This document shows positions 1 to 7,630 of a stretch of 64,000 bases of DNA, piece by piece; the first letter of the stretch is position 1; every line of letters starts with the position of its first letter. Source of the DNA: DASQMT01 sp963827335 (GTDB lineage: Bacteria; Actinomycetota; Thermoleophilia; Solirubrobacterales; Solirubrobacteraceae). Where the stretch lies: positions 415,950-479,949 of the forward strand of contig CAWHAP010000007.1 of the NCBI GenBank assembly GCA_963827335.1. Reading direction: 5' to 3'. Below the pieces are notes generated by a model. That model ran no database searches. It worked only from the letters and a program-made list of their open reading frames with translations, and was not told where the DNA came from. The position numbers and the translations under genes are program-made.

Positions 1-196
1 CGAGCTCGTCGGGGACGAGCTCGCCGCGGTCCATGTACGCCGCGGCCCGCCGCCCGAGGTCGCTGCCGGCCGCGCGCGCCGCGCGGAGCAGGTCGCCGGT
101 CGAGAGCGGCGCGAAGCCGCGCTCCTCCTGCAGTCGCGCCGCCTGGGTCCCCTTGCCGCTGCCCGGCGGCCCGAACAGCGCGACGATCGGCTCCAT
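1..196 (-). CDS. adk: Adenylate kinase, N-terminal part (runs off the window)
   Basis: Only the first 65 codons are present. They contain the nucleoside-monophosphate-kinase P-loop GPPGSGKGTQ at residues 9-18 and the AMP-binding STGDLLR motif, followed by a GRRAAAYMDRGELVPDEL stretch in the usual place. By family knowledge this cytoplasmic enzyme interconverts ATP, ADP and AMP. The ATG is on the complement of 194-196, a few bases from the stop of the TetR gene on the same strand, so read-through from that gene is possible. The LID domain is outside the window, so full length and lid zinc ligands cannot be judged. Another P-loop NMP kinase is the only real alternative. Confidence 0.85.
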   Translation of the reverse strand, partial: MEPIVALFGPPGSGKGTQAARLQEERGFAPLSTGDLLRAARAAGSDLGRRAAAYMDRGELVPDEL

Positions 197-203
197 GCCG
201 ACA

Positions 204-872
204 TCATCGCGCGCGCTCGAGCGCATCGAGGATGAGGTCGAGCCCGAACGCGAACTCGGTCGCGTAGTCGTATCCGGCCTGGGCCATCTCCGTGGCGACC
301 TCGACGAGGTACGGGTAGTCGTCCATCGAGGGGACGTGCCGGCGCTGGATCTCCATGACCTCGGCGACCTGGTCGGGCGTCTCGAACGGCAGGTGCTTCT
401 CCTGGAGGGCGAACCCGTAGATGTAGGCGTCCATGACGGACAACGCGTGCACGGCCGCCCGGAACGGGAAGCCGGCCTCGCGCAGGCAGCCCATGACCGC
501 GTCGTGATGCCGGAGGCTCGCCGGCCCGGGGCGCATCCGGCCCTCCATCAGGCCGACCGCCCAGCGGTGGCGGTTGAGCGCTTCGCGGACCGAGATCGCC
601 CGCCGCCGCATGGCGCCCTTCCAGTCGGGCTCGCCCGGCGTCGGGACCGCGATCTCGCTGAACACGATGTCGACGAGGCCGTCGAGGATGTCCTCCTTGT
701 TGGCGACGTGCTTGTAGAGCGACATCGCCTCCACCCCGAGCGCCTTGCCGAGGTTGCGCATGCTGAGCGCCTCGTGGCCGCCGGTGTCGGCGAGGCTCAG
801 CGCGGCATGCAGCACCCGCTCCCGATCGAGTGGTTCTCGCCGCCTGCGGCGGGACTTCACCTGCTGTGCCAT
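204..872 (-). CDS. TetR-family transcriptional repressor (TetR_C_1-like)
   Basis: A 222-aa protein. After a basic start (SRRRRREPLDRERVL) comes a TetR helix-turn-helix (LSMRNLGKALGVEAMSLYKH) and a C-terminal all-helical ligand domain like that of tetracycline-repressor relatives. The ATG at 872 was chosen because GGAGGA lies directly upstream in mRNA sense; an upstream in-frame extension to 983 would run through the palindromic operator. The spacing of that ribosome site to the ATG is tight. It is divergent from the DUF4389 membrane gene, with the palindromes at 935-961 between them, so autorepression and control of that gene are likely. The ligand is not predictable. Confidence 0.88.
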   Translation of the reverse strand: MAQQVKSRRRRREPLDRERVLHAALSLADTGGHEALSMRNLGKALGVEAMSLYKHVANKEDILDGLVDIVFSEIAVPTPGEPDWKGAMRRRAISVREALNRHRWAVGLMEGRMRPGPASLRHHDAVMGCLREAGFPFRAAVHALSVMDAYIYGFALQEKHLPFETPDQVAEVMEIQRRHVPSMDDYPYLVEVATEMAQAGYDYATEFAFGLDLILDALERAR

Positions 873-934
873 TCCTCCACCTGTTCGGTCTGCTCCCGGC
901 GGGTGTGTGGCTGCCCGCCCTATCCGGGACTGTA

Positions 935-961
935 GCTTACGCCGTAAGCTTACGGTGTAAG
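935..961. promoter_or_regulatory. Composite palindromic operator between the TetR and DUF4389 genes
   Basis: Three overlapping dyads are visible: GCTTAC-gcc-GTAAGC (935-949), GTAAGCTTAC (944-953) and CTTAC-ggt-GTAAG (949-961). The half-site CTTAC/GTAAG therefore recurs at regular spacing. TetR repressors bind such dyads as dimers, so this is the likely operator for the divergent pair. Binding itself is inference. Confidence 0.7.
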
Positions 962-984
962 GCAAACCCGGCGAAAGGCGCACA

Positions 985-1692
985 ATGGAACCCGCATCGA
1001 CCTATCCGCTGCAGTTGGAGGGAACGCTCGCATCACAGCTCAACCGCGGGCTGTGGCTCGTCAAGTGGCTCCTCATCGTCCCGCACGTGATCGTGCTCGT
1101 CCTCCTGTGGCTGGCGTTCCTCGTCACGTCCGCCGTCTCGTTCGTCTCGATCCTGATCACCGGCCGGTACCCGCGCAGGATCTTCGACTTCAACGTCGGT
1201 GTGCTGCGCTGGTCGTGGCGCGTCGGCTTCTACTCCTACAGCGCGCTCGGCACGGACCGCTATCCGCCGTTCACGCTCGCCGACGTCCCCGACTACCCGG
1301 CGCGCCTGTCGGTCGCCTACCCGCAGTCGCTCTCGCGCGGGCTCGTGATCGTGAAGTGGTGGCTGCTCGCGCTGCCCCATTACCTCGTCGTCGCCGTCTT
1401 CGCGGGCGGCGCCTACACCGGGTGGAACGCGGCGAACGACGGCGACGCGTGGGCGTCCAGCGGCGGCCTGATCGGCCTGCTCGTCTGCATCGCCGCGATC
1501 GTCCTGCTCGTCCGCGGCCACTACCCGCGCGGCATCTACGACCTCGTGCTCGGCATGAACCGCTGGGTGTTCCGCGTCGTCGCCTACGCGTTCCTGATGA
1601 CCGACACGTATCCGCCGTTCCGCCTCGACATGGGCAGCCACGAGCCGCCGAGCCAGGACGTCGCGCCGGGCGCGGCACCCGTCACCGCGTAG
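985..1692 (+). CDS. DUF4389 membrane protein, two tandem DUF4389 units
   Basis: A 235-aa integral membrane protein with two similar halves. Each has a hydrophobic segment with a Lys-Trp entry (LWLVKWLLIVPHVIV; LVIVKWWLLALPHYLV), a G[RH]YPR[RG]I motif and a TDRYPPF / TDTYPPF motif. This duplicated pattern is that of the DUF4389 family, whose function is unknown. The ATG at 985 has GAAAGG about 7 bases upstream. It probably has four transmembrane helices and a short hydrophilic tail. It is divergent from, and probably repressed by, the adjacent TetR protein, which suggests an inducible envelope function; nothing more specific can be said. Confidence 0.85.
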   Translation: MEPASTYPLQLEGTLASQLNRGLWLVKWLLIVPHVIVLVLLWLAFLVTSAVSFVSILITGRYPRRIFDFNVGVLRWSWRVGFYSYSALGTDRYPPFTLADVPDYPARLSVAYPQSLSRGLVIVKWWLLALPHYLVVAVFAGGAYTGWNAANDGDAWASSGGLIGLLVCIAAIVLLVRGHYPRGIYDLVLGMNRWVFRVVAYAFLMTDTYPPFRLDMGSHEPPSQDVAPGAAPVTA

Positions 1693-1699
1693 CCTCGCG

Positions 1700-1726
1700 G
1701 GGCGGCCGCCTTTGCGGCGGCCGCCC
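1700..1726. terminator. Bidirectional hairpin terminator between convergent genes
   Basis: GGGCGGCCGCC and GGCGGCCGCCC form a perfect 11-bp stem around the loop tttgc. It lies 8 bases after the stop of the DUF4389 gene and 14 bases from the stop of the convergent membrane gene. There is no U-tract, as is common in high-GC actinobacteria. Confidence 0.7.
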
Positions 1727-1739
1727 TGCGCCGGCGGGC

Positions 1740-3023
1740 TCACCAGATCGTGTTCCACAGCAGCTCCCAGGCCAGCGCGTGGAGCGCGAGCGCGCCGAGC
1801 ACGAGCCGCAGGCGGCGCTCGTGCAGCACGCTTGCGGCGGCGAGGCAGACCAGGGGGGCGAAGGGCAGCCAGATGCGCTCCACCTCGGCCTTGGTGAAGC
1901 CCGCCACGGCCGCGATCGCCAGGACGGTGAAGATCGCGACCGCGGCGTCGTCGCGGGCGGCGAGCGCACGCAGGCCGAGCCACGTGACCGGCGGACCGAG
2001 CATGAGCAGGAACGCGGTCGGGGAGCCGGCGAGCCAGAACCAGTACGGCCGCTCGCTCGCGATGCCGCGGCGGTAGACCTGCTCCGTCGCCTGCAGCGTG
2101 CCGATCGGGTCGAACCCCGTCAGCGCCGCGAACGCCGCGTGCACGGCGAGCAGGACCGCCCCGCACAGCAGGCCGAGCGCGAGCATCGCCCTGACCCCCT
2201 CACGGCGCCATGCCAGCAGCGCGGCCCATGCGCCGATCGCGAGCAGCGACCAGGCGAACAGCGACGCGACGGCGAGCACCACCGCGCCGGTCGCCCGCGC
2301 GGCCGGTCGCGGCGACGCCAGCGGCCAGGCGGCCAGCAGGCCGAGCGTCGCGAACAGCGCGTCGGCGGACGTCGCGCCGAACAGCAGCATGGCCGGCGCC
2401 ATGGCGGCCAGCAACCCTGCGATCCGCGCCCGCCGCTCGTCGAGCACGCCGCGGCCGACCGCGTAGGCGAGCGGCGCCGCGAGCGCGCCGCCGGCGATGC
2501 ACAGCGCGGCGAGCCGGCCGGGCGTCGAGACGGCGAACGCGTCCATCACGAGCAGCAGCCCCGGCGGGTGGCCGGCCGCGTGCACCGGGAGCGCCGGGAC
2601 GAGCTCGGCGAAGCGGTCGACGAGGAAGCCCGGCCCGTAGCGCAGCGCGGGGAGCGCCGCCGGGTACTCGTTGGCGCCCTCGAACCCGCCCGCGTCGAAC
2701 ACGTGCGACCAGTCGCCGCTGCCCCGGCTGGCGGCGGCGAGCGCGAGTCGCAGCGCCAGGGTGAGCGCGAAGGCGGCGGCGGCGAACGCGAGCGGCGGGA
2801 CGGAGGGGGAGAGCAGCCGCGGCGCTCCCCACACGGCGAGCGCGAGCAGGGCCGCAGCCACGAGCGCCCACGCCGTCGCGGCCGGCTCCCACTTGCCGAC
2901 GAGCGGCGGGAAGGTCAGGCCGAGCTCGTGCCCCTGGTGCCGATCGAGCCAGAGCCCGGCGGCCACGGTGAGCGCCATCACGGCGAAGGCCGCCGCGGGC
3001 AGGATCCGCTGCCGCGCGCTCAT
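1740..3023 (-). CDS. Polytopic membrane protein, GT-C glycosyltransferase-like
   Basis: A 427-aa protein with about ten hydrophobic helices. A conserved-looking soluble loop near residues 110-160 contains ANEYPAALPALRYGPGF and a HAAGHPPGLLL segment, and a late FTKAEVERIWLPFAPL motif precedes the last helices. The layout resembles family-39-type (GT-C) transferases that use polyprenyl-phosphate sugars, but no assured DxD/ExD catalytic pair can be pinned down. The ATG at 3023 is 44 bases from the divergent lipoprotein start. A role in envelope glycan or glycolipid assembly is inference; the safe call is a conserved membrane protein. Confidence 0.6.
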   Translation of the reverse strand: MSARQRILPAAAFAVMALTVAAGLWLDRHQGHELGLTFPPLVGKWEPAATAWALVAAALLALAVWGAPRLLSPSVPPLAFAAAAFALTLALRLALAAASRGSGDWSHVFDAGGFEGANEYPAALPALRYGPGFLVDRFAELVPALPVHAAGHPPGLLLVMDAFAVSTPGRLAALCIAGGALAAPLAYAVGRGVLDERRARIAGLLAAMAPAMLLFGATSADALFATLGLLAAWPLASPRPAARATGAVVLAVASLFAWSLLAIGAWAALLAWRREGVRAMLALGLLCGAVLLAVHAAFAALTGFDPIGTLQATEQVYRRGIASERPYWFWLAGSPTAFLLMLGPPVTWLGLRALAARDDAAVAIFTVLAIAAVAGFTKAEVERIWLPFAPLVCLAAASVLHERRLRLVLGALALHALAWELLWNTIW

Positions 3024-3067
3024 GCGGCCGTCATCGCGCGGTCATGACCGCCTGCGATCCTCGCCGC

Positions 3068-3976
3068 ATGGCGCCGCGTGCCGCCGTCGTGCTGATGCTC
3101 GCGCTGCTGGCCGGCTGTGGCTCGGCTGCGCGCGACGAGCTCCCGCCCGGGGCCGAGCCCGCCTCGTCGCCGCCGGCCGGGCCGCCCGACGGCCGTGTCG
3201 TCCCGGTCGGCGCCATGCCCGACGGCGTCGTCGTGGACCCTGCGACCGGCCTGGTGGCGGTGGGGTTGCGCGGCCCGGACGTGGTCGCGCTGGTCGACGG
3301 CGCGACCGGGACCGTGCGACGGCGTGTGCCGCTGCCGGCCGCGCCGACCCGGCTCGCGCTCCGGCGTGGGGGCGAGCCCCATGACGTCGCGGCGGCCGGC
3401 GGCCGGGTGTTCGTCGCCGACGCGCGCGCCGGCACGCTCGAGGTGCTGCGGCGGGGGCGGCGCGTCGCCCGGCTGCGGACGGCGCTGCAGCCCGGCGGCG
3501 TCACGCCGCTCGACGGGGGCCGCCGGGTCGCCGTGGTCTCCCTGCGCGAGCGCGTCGTGGAGGTCTTCGACGTCGCCTCGGGCAAGCGGATCGCACGGGC
3601 CCCGGCCGGCGTCGGGCCGACGCAGGCCGCCTGGGACGGCGGCAACCACCTGTACGTCACCGACACCGCGGGCGGCGCGCTGCTCGTGTACCGCCTGCGC
3701 CCGGCGTTGGAGGTGATCCGGCGCTTCCAGCTGCCCGGCTCGCCGTACGGCATCGCCGTGGACGCCCGCCGCGGCCGTCTGTTCGTGACCCAGACCGCGC
3801 GCAACCAGCTCGCGGAGCTGCGGCTCGGCCCGCGCCCCTCGCTCATCCGCCGCTATGCCACCCCGCGCCAGCCGGACACGCTGGCCGTCGACCCGGCGAC
3901 CGGCCGCGTGTTCGTCGCGGGCAAGGCGGATGGCGTGCTTCAGCTGCTCGATCCCGAGCGCGTGCGGACGAGGTAG
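3068..3976 (+). CDS. Secreted lipoprotein with YncE-like beta-propeller
   Basis: A 302-aa protein starting with a lipoprotein signal (VLMLALLAGCGS; the Cys of LAGC is the lipidation site). The mature part has recurrent propeller strands of the type GVVVDPATGLVAVGLRG, GRVFVADARAG, NHLYVTDTAGG, GIAVDARRGRLFV and LAVDPATGRVFVAG, with a period of about 40 residues, as in YncE/NHL-type propellers. The ATG at 3068 is preferred over 3044 because it starts directly with the signal peptide. Its 3' end overlaps the convergent membrane gene by 37 bases. It is probably an extracytoplasmic binding scaffold; the ligand is unknown. Confidence 0.75.
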   Translation: MAPRAAVVLMLALLAGCGSAARDELPPGAEPASSPPAGPPDGRVVPVGAMPDGVVVDPATGLVAVGLRGPDVVALVDGATGTVRRRVPLPAAPTRLALRRGGEPHDVAAAGGRVFVADARAGTLEVLRRGRRVARLRTALQPGGVTPLDGGRRVAVVSLRERVVEVFDVASGKRIARAPAGVGPTQAAWDGGNHLYVTDTAGGALLVYRLRPALEVIRRFQLPGSPYGIAVDARRGRLFVTQTARNQLAELRLGPRPSLIRRYATPRQPDTLAVDPATGRVFVAGKADGVLQLLDPERVRTR

Positions 3977-4368
3977 AGGGCGGCCGCCGCCACGAACATC
4001 CCGGCGCTGACGAGCAGCCAGCGCTCGGCGTAGCCCTCCCACGTCGTGCCGCTCACGCGCATGTACGCGCGCTCGCCGCGCCCGCAGACGACGGGGAAGA
4101 ACACGAGCGCCAGCAGCGCCGACACGCCGACCGGGACGCGCACGTAGTTCGCCCACGCCGCCGGGCGACCGCGCCGCGCCAGCCGGTCGAGCGTCGTGTA
4201 GAGCGGCCACAGCAGCGCGTCGTGCAGCACGACCGCGGCGACCAGCCAGAGCGCGATCCGGTCGGCGCCGCCGAGCCGCAGCGCATGCGCGAGCGCCCAG
4301 GCGGCGAGCGCCAGCGCCGCCAGGTGCGCGAGCAGGTGCAGCGGCGATGCGCCGTAGCGCGCCCTCAT
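3940..4368 (-). CDS. Small four-helix membrane protein, last gene of a five-gene operon
   Basis: A 142-aa protein with four hydrophobic segments, including LLAHLAALALAAWALAHAL, RIALWLVAAVVLHDALLWPLY and RWLLVSAGMFVAAAALYLV. Its ATG (complement of 4366-4368) overlaps the TGA of the upstream molybdopterin oxidoreductase in an ATGA, so the two are translationally coupled. No family is recognised. The coupling suggests a membrane partner or quinone/electron-transfer accessory of the oxidoreductase, but no heme or quinone motif is evident. Longer readings of this frame reach far into the oxidoreductase gene and are shadows. Confidence 0.75.
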   Translation of the reverse strand: MRARYGASPLHLLAHLAALALAAWALAHALRLGGADRIALWLVAAVVLHDALLWPLYTTLDRLARRGRPAAWANYVRVPVGVSALLALVFFPVVCGRGERAYMRVSGTTWEGYAERWLLVSAGMFVAAAALYLVRTRSGSSS

Positions 4369-5597
4369 GCGCGGAACTCGAGGCTCCCGACCCATTTGGT
4401 GTTGTGCACGCCCGGCAGGCCGGGGACGATGATGCGCGACGGGTAGCCGTGGTCGAGCGGGAGGTCCTCGCCGCCGACGCGCAGCGCGAGCAGCGAGCGC
4501 GAGTCCGTCACCTGCCCCGACGCGAGCGTCACCTGGCGCAGCGTCCCGCGCGGCTGCAGCGAGCCGACCAGCAGCTCGTCGGGGTCGGGGACCCCGGCGC
4601 GGCGCGCCAGCTCGGCGAGCGGGACGCCCGTCCACGTCTGGCGCGTCGACCAGCCCTCGACGCAGCCGAGCGTGAGCGTGTGCGTCGCCTGCGGCAGCGC
4701 GCGCAGCTCGTCGAGCGACAACGCGACCTCCGCCCCTCCGCCGCGCAGCACGAGCCGGTAGCCCGCGCCGACCATGGCCGCCGTGACGTGCGCTCCGTCG
4801 GCGGTCTTGTTGACCGGGAACCCGCCCTCCCGCCGCGGCGCGAGGAACGCGACGCTGCGCAACGGCCCCCCGACGGACTCGCCGGCGCCGGCGACGAGCA
4901 GCGCGGCCGAGCCGGCGCCGACGGCCGCCAGCAGCCCGCGCCGGCTGATCGTCGGGGGATCGGGCGCGATCGCCACGAGGTCGCCGTCCGGCTCGGGGCG
5001 GGTCGCCGCGAGGTCGGCGCGCAGCGGCGCGATGACGCCGCGTGAGCGGAACGCCCGCAACGCCACCGGCAGCTTGACCACGAGGTGGATCCCGAGCGCC
5101 GCGACGAACACGACGGCGGCGTAGTAGTGCGCCTTGACGAAGCCGAACCCGAAGACGTACCAGTACTGGATGTTCGCGATCCCGGTCGCGAACAGGAAGA
5201 TCGTGCTCGCGACCAGCAGCGCGATCGACGCGCGCTCGATCGCCTGCGCCGGCGTGCGCGCCGGCGGCCAGACGAACAGCCGCGGGATCACCGACCACAG
5301 CTTCGCGAGCAGCACCGGGACGGCGGCCAGCCCGCCGTTGACGTGCACGCCCTGGGTGAGCGCGTACAGCCACGAGGGGCCGGTCGGCCAGTCGAAGAAC
5401 GTCGTGTACGGCAGGTCGGGCTCCACGAGCGCGTTGCGCCCGAGGTCGGGCTGGTAGGCCAGGTGGGAGAGGAACCCGGTCAGCGCGACCGCCCCGACGA
5501 GCACGAGCAGCAACGAGCCGAGCGCGGCGGTCAGCCACGGCCCGCGCAGCGGCGACCGCCAGAACGTGGGCCGGAACGGCCCCGGGGGCGGGCTCAC
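4365..5597 (-). CDS. Membrane-anchored molybdopterin-dependent oxidoreductase (YedZ-like plus SUOX/YedY-like fusion)
   Basis: A 410-aa protein. The N-terminal about 190 residues hold four hydrophobic helices with His residues in QGVHVN, KAHYYA and GIHLVVK that could ligate heme b. The C-terminal domain is of the sulfite-oxidase Moco type, with TLGCVEGWSTRQTWTGVPL supplying the pterin-binding Cys, then DHGYPSRIIVPGLPGVHNTKW. It looks like a natural fusion of a YedZ-like heme membrane anchor and a YedY/MsrP-like catalytic domain; the physiological substrate is not predictable. The GTG at 5597 overlaps the preceding methyltransferase stop (GTGA), and its own stop overlaps the next gene (ATGA). 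It sits fourth in a GT2-DUF2064-methyltransferase-Moco-membrane operon. Confidence 0.85.
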   Translation of the reverse strand: MSPPPGPFRPTFWRSPLRGPWLTAALGSLLLVLVGAVALTGFLSHLAYQPDLGRNALVEPDLPYTTFFDWPTGPSWLYALTQGVHVNGGLAAVPVLLAKLWSVIPRLFVWPPARTPAQAIERASIALLVASTIFLFATGIANIQYWYVFGFGFVKAHYYAAVVFVAALGIHLVVKLPVALRAFRSRGVIAPLRADLAATRPEPDGDLVAIAPDPPTISRRGLLAAVGAGSAALLVAGAGESVGGPLRSVAFLAPRREGGFPVNKTADGAHVTAAMVGAGYRLVLRGGGAEVALSLDELRALPQATHTLTLGCVEGWSTRQTWTGVPLAELARRAGVPDPDELLVGSLQPRGTLRQVTLASGQVTDSRSLLALRVGGEDLPLDHGYPSRIIVPGLPGVHNTKWVGSLEFRA

Positions 5598-6292
5598 CGC
5601 GGGCGCTCCAGGCGCGCGAACCAGCGCGCGCCCGCCCGGAACGGCGCGGCCGGCACGAGCCCGGCGGCGCGGGCGAGCGGCGCGACGCCGTCCGCGCCGA
5701 CCGTCGCCCAGCCGAACCACGGGCTGACGGCGCCGCCCGCCTCCAGGCGCACGCGGACGCGGCGCGTCGGCACGTCCGGCGGCCCCGTCTCGACGAGCAC
5801 CACGCCGCCCGGCGCCACGAGCGCGCGGGCGCGCCCGAGCAGCGCCACCGGCGCTCCGCCGATGCCGATGTTGCCGTCGAGCAGCAGGGCGGCGCCCCAC
5901 GTGCCGGCGCGCGGGACATCGGCGAACACGGAGCGCAGGATCGCCTCGGCGCCGCGGGCGCGCGCGAGCCGCACCGCGACCGGCGAGAGGTCCAGGCCCA
6001 GCGCGGCGCGTCCGGCCGCGGCGAGCGCCGCGACGTGCCGCCCGGGCCCGCAGCCGATGTCGAGCACCGGGGCGACGGCGTGGGCGAGCACCGCGCGGTC
6101 GGCGGCGTCGACCGGCCCGAGCCACTGGTCGAGCGGCAGCTTCCGCGTGCGCCCGTCGGTCATGCGGATGTGCGCCTCGCCGGGCTCGCCGGCGGCGACC
6201 GTGGCGAGCAGCCGCCCGTAGAGCAGCTCGGCCGGTTCGAGCCGCCGGCCGGGCGCCCCGGCGGCGCCGGGGCGGAGGCGGCCGGCGCTCAT
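5594..6292 (-). CDS. Class I SAM-dependent methyltransferase
   Basis: A 232-aa protein. SAM motif I is VLDIGCGPGRHVAAL, followed by the acidic ALGLDLSP and a later VAPGGVVLVETGPPD. Upstream of the Rossmann core is a lead with MTDGRTRKLPLDQWLG. Both ends overlap neighbours by 4 bases (ATGA with the DUF2064 gene, GTGA with the Moco gene), which fixes the ATG at 6292. The acceptor is unknown. Its constant place between a sugar-nucleotide-type transferase and a redox enzyme suggests methylation of a small molecule or glycolipid made by the operon; that is inference. Confidence 0.85.
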   Translation of the reverse strand: MSAGRLRPGAAGAPGRRLEPAELLYGRLLATVAAGEPGEAHIRMTDGRTRKLPLDQWLGPVDAADRAVLAHAVAPVLDIGCGPGRHVAALAAAGRAALGLDLSPVAVRLARARGAEAILRSVFADVPRAGTWGAALLLDGNIGIGGAPVALLGRARALVAPGGVVLVETGPPDVPTRRVRVRLEAGGAVSPWFGWATVGADGVAPLARAAGLVPAAPFRAGARWFARLERPR

Positions 6293-6924
6293 GCCGCCGC
6301 CTCGGCCGGCGCGAGCGCCGCGAGCGCGGCGGCGAAGCGGCCGGCCGGGGCCGCAGCGGCGGCCGCGCGCGCCGCGGCGATGTCGTCGACGTCGCGCAGC
6401 GGCGGCAGGTCGACGGTGCGCAGGCCGAGCGCCGCGAGCCGCGCGCGCTGCGCGGCGCCCGTGTGGGCGCGGCTCATCGGGATCCCGGCGAACACGGCCG
6501 GATCGGGCTCGCGCAAGCCGATCGACCAGTACCCGCCATCGATCGCCGGGCCGAACGCGGCGTCGGCGCCGGCGACCGCGCGCAGCCCTGCCGCGAGCTG
6601 GGCCGGCGTGGCCTGCGGGGTGTCCATCCCGATCAGGAACGCCGGCCCGCCGGCGTCCGCGAACGCGGCGGCGAGCCGCGCGGCAAGCCCGTCGCCGCGC
6701 TGCGCGACGACGTCCCAGCCCGCCGGGAGCCACGCGCCCGGGCGGCCGTCGAGCACGAGCACGCGGCGCCCGCCGGCGGCGGCCGCGTCACAGGCGGCGA
6801 GCGTGTCCTCGAGCGCCGCGCGCGCGAGCGTCGCCGCCTGGGCGTGCGTGCAGGGCGGGCACAGCCGCGTCTTCACGCGCCCGGGGACCGGCGCCTTGGC
6901 GATCACCAGCAGCGCGACGCTCAC
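6289..6924 (-). CDS. TIGR04282/DUF2064 glycosyltransferase-like protein
   Basis: A 211-aa protein opening with VALLVIAKAPVPGRVKTRL, the signature N-terminus of the TIGR04282 family (annotated as arsenosugar-biosynthesis-associated, GT-A/nucleotidyltransferase-like fold). Further motifs are FLIGMDTPQ and FGPAIDGGYWSIGL, matching the metal-binding D and the DGGY motif of the family. The GTG start at 6924 overlaps the GT2 stop (GTGA) and the stop overlaps the methyltransferase start (ATGA). The arsenosugar label belongs to the family name; nothing here shows arsenic chemistry, and the ars genes are 22 kb away. Confidence 0.85.
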   Translation of the reverse strand: MSVALLVIAKAPVPGRVKTRLCPPCTHAQAATLARAALEDTLAACDAAAAGGRRVLVLDGRPGAWLPAGWDVVAQRGDGLAARLAAAFADAGGPAFLIGMDTPQATPAQLAAGLRAVAGADAAFGPAIDGGYWSIGLREPDPAVFAGIPMSRAHTGAAQRARLAALGLRTVDLPPLRDVDDIAAARAAAAAAPAGRFAAALAALAPAEAAA

Positions 6925-7562
6925 CCGAGCACCCCGGCCATGTCGCGCACCGCGCGCGCCGTCCCGCGCAGCGTGCCGGTCACCTTCGAGCGCCCGGCGC
7001 GCGGGTGGTAGGTCACGCGCACCTCGTCGATCCGCCAGCCGGCGGCCGCCGCCCGCAGCACCATCTCGAGCGGCCAGCCGAAGCGGCGGTCCGCGATCCC
7101 GAGCGCGAGCAGGGACTCGCGCCGTGCGGCGCGCATCGGCCCGAGGTCGCGCAGCGGCACGCCCGTGCGGCGGCGCAGCTCCCACGCGAGCGCGGCGTTG
7201 GCGGCGCGCGCGTGCGCGGGCCACGCGCCCGGCGCCGGCGCGCGCGCGCCGAGCACCAGGTCGGCGGCGCCGCGGGCGACGGGGTCGGCGACGCGCGGCA
7301 GCTCGCGCGGGTCGAACGACGCGTCGCAGTCCATGAAGCAGACCACCTCGGCCCGCGCCGCCGTCAGCCCTGCCCAGCAGGCCGCGCCGAAGCCGCGCTG
7401 CGGCGCCGGCACGACGTGCGCCCCGAGCCGCGCCGCCAGCGCCCCGGAGCCGTCGCTGGAGCCGTTGTCGACGACGATCGGCGCGTAGCCGGGCGGCATC
7501 CGATCGAGCACCCATCCGAGCGCGTCGCGCTCATCCAGGACCGGTAGGACGACATCGTGCAT
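6921..7562 (-). CDS. Family 2 glycosyltransferase (GT-A), first gene of the operon
   Basis: A 213-aa GT2 protein. It has the nucleotide-binding segment APIVVDNGSSDGSG, the metal-binding DxD-like FMDCDASFDP and the LGPMRAARRESLL/FGWPLEMVLRA region typical of DPM1/GT2 enzymes. It has no membrane helix and lacks the long C-terminus of polyprenyl transferases. The ATG at 7562 is the first gene of the five-gene minus-strand operon, 68 bases from the divergent epimerase, so a shared bidirectional promoter is likely. It probably transfers a sugar from a nucleotide donor to an unidentified acceptor. Confidence 0.88.
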   Translation of the reverse strand: MHDVVLPVLDERDALGWVLDRMPPGYAPIVVDNGSSDGSGALAARLGAHVVPAPQRGFGAACWAGLTAARAEVVCFMDCDASFDPRELPRVADPVARGAADLVLGARAPAPGAWPAHARAANAALAWELRRRTGVPLRDLGPMRAARRESLLALGIADRRFGWPLEMVLRAAAAGWRIDEVRVTYHPRAGRSKVTGTLRGTARAVRDMAGVLG

Positions 7563-7630
7563 GTCCTTGTTCCTACGCGGGAGAAGCTACGCGCGGCTTA
7601 CACGCGCCTGCTCGTAGGCTGCGCGGGGCC

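Noticed and set aside
6289..6924. Arsenosugar synthesis by the TIGR04282 gene together with arsM
   Set aside because: The family name includes arsenosugar biosynthesis, but the gene is in a different operon about 22 kb away and nothing links the two.
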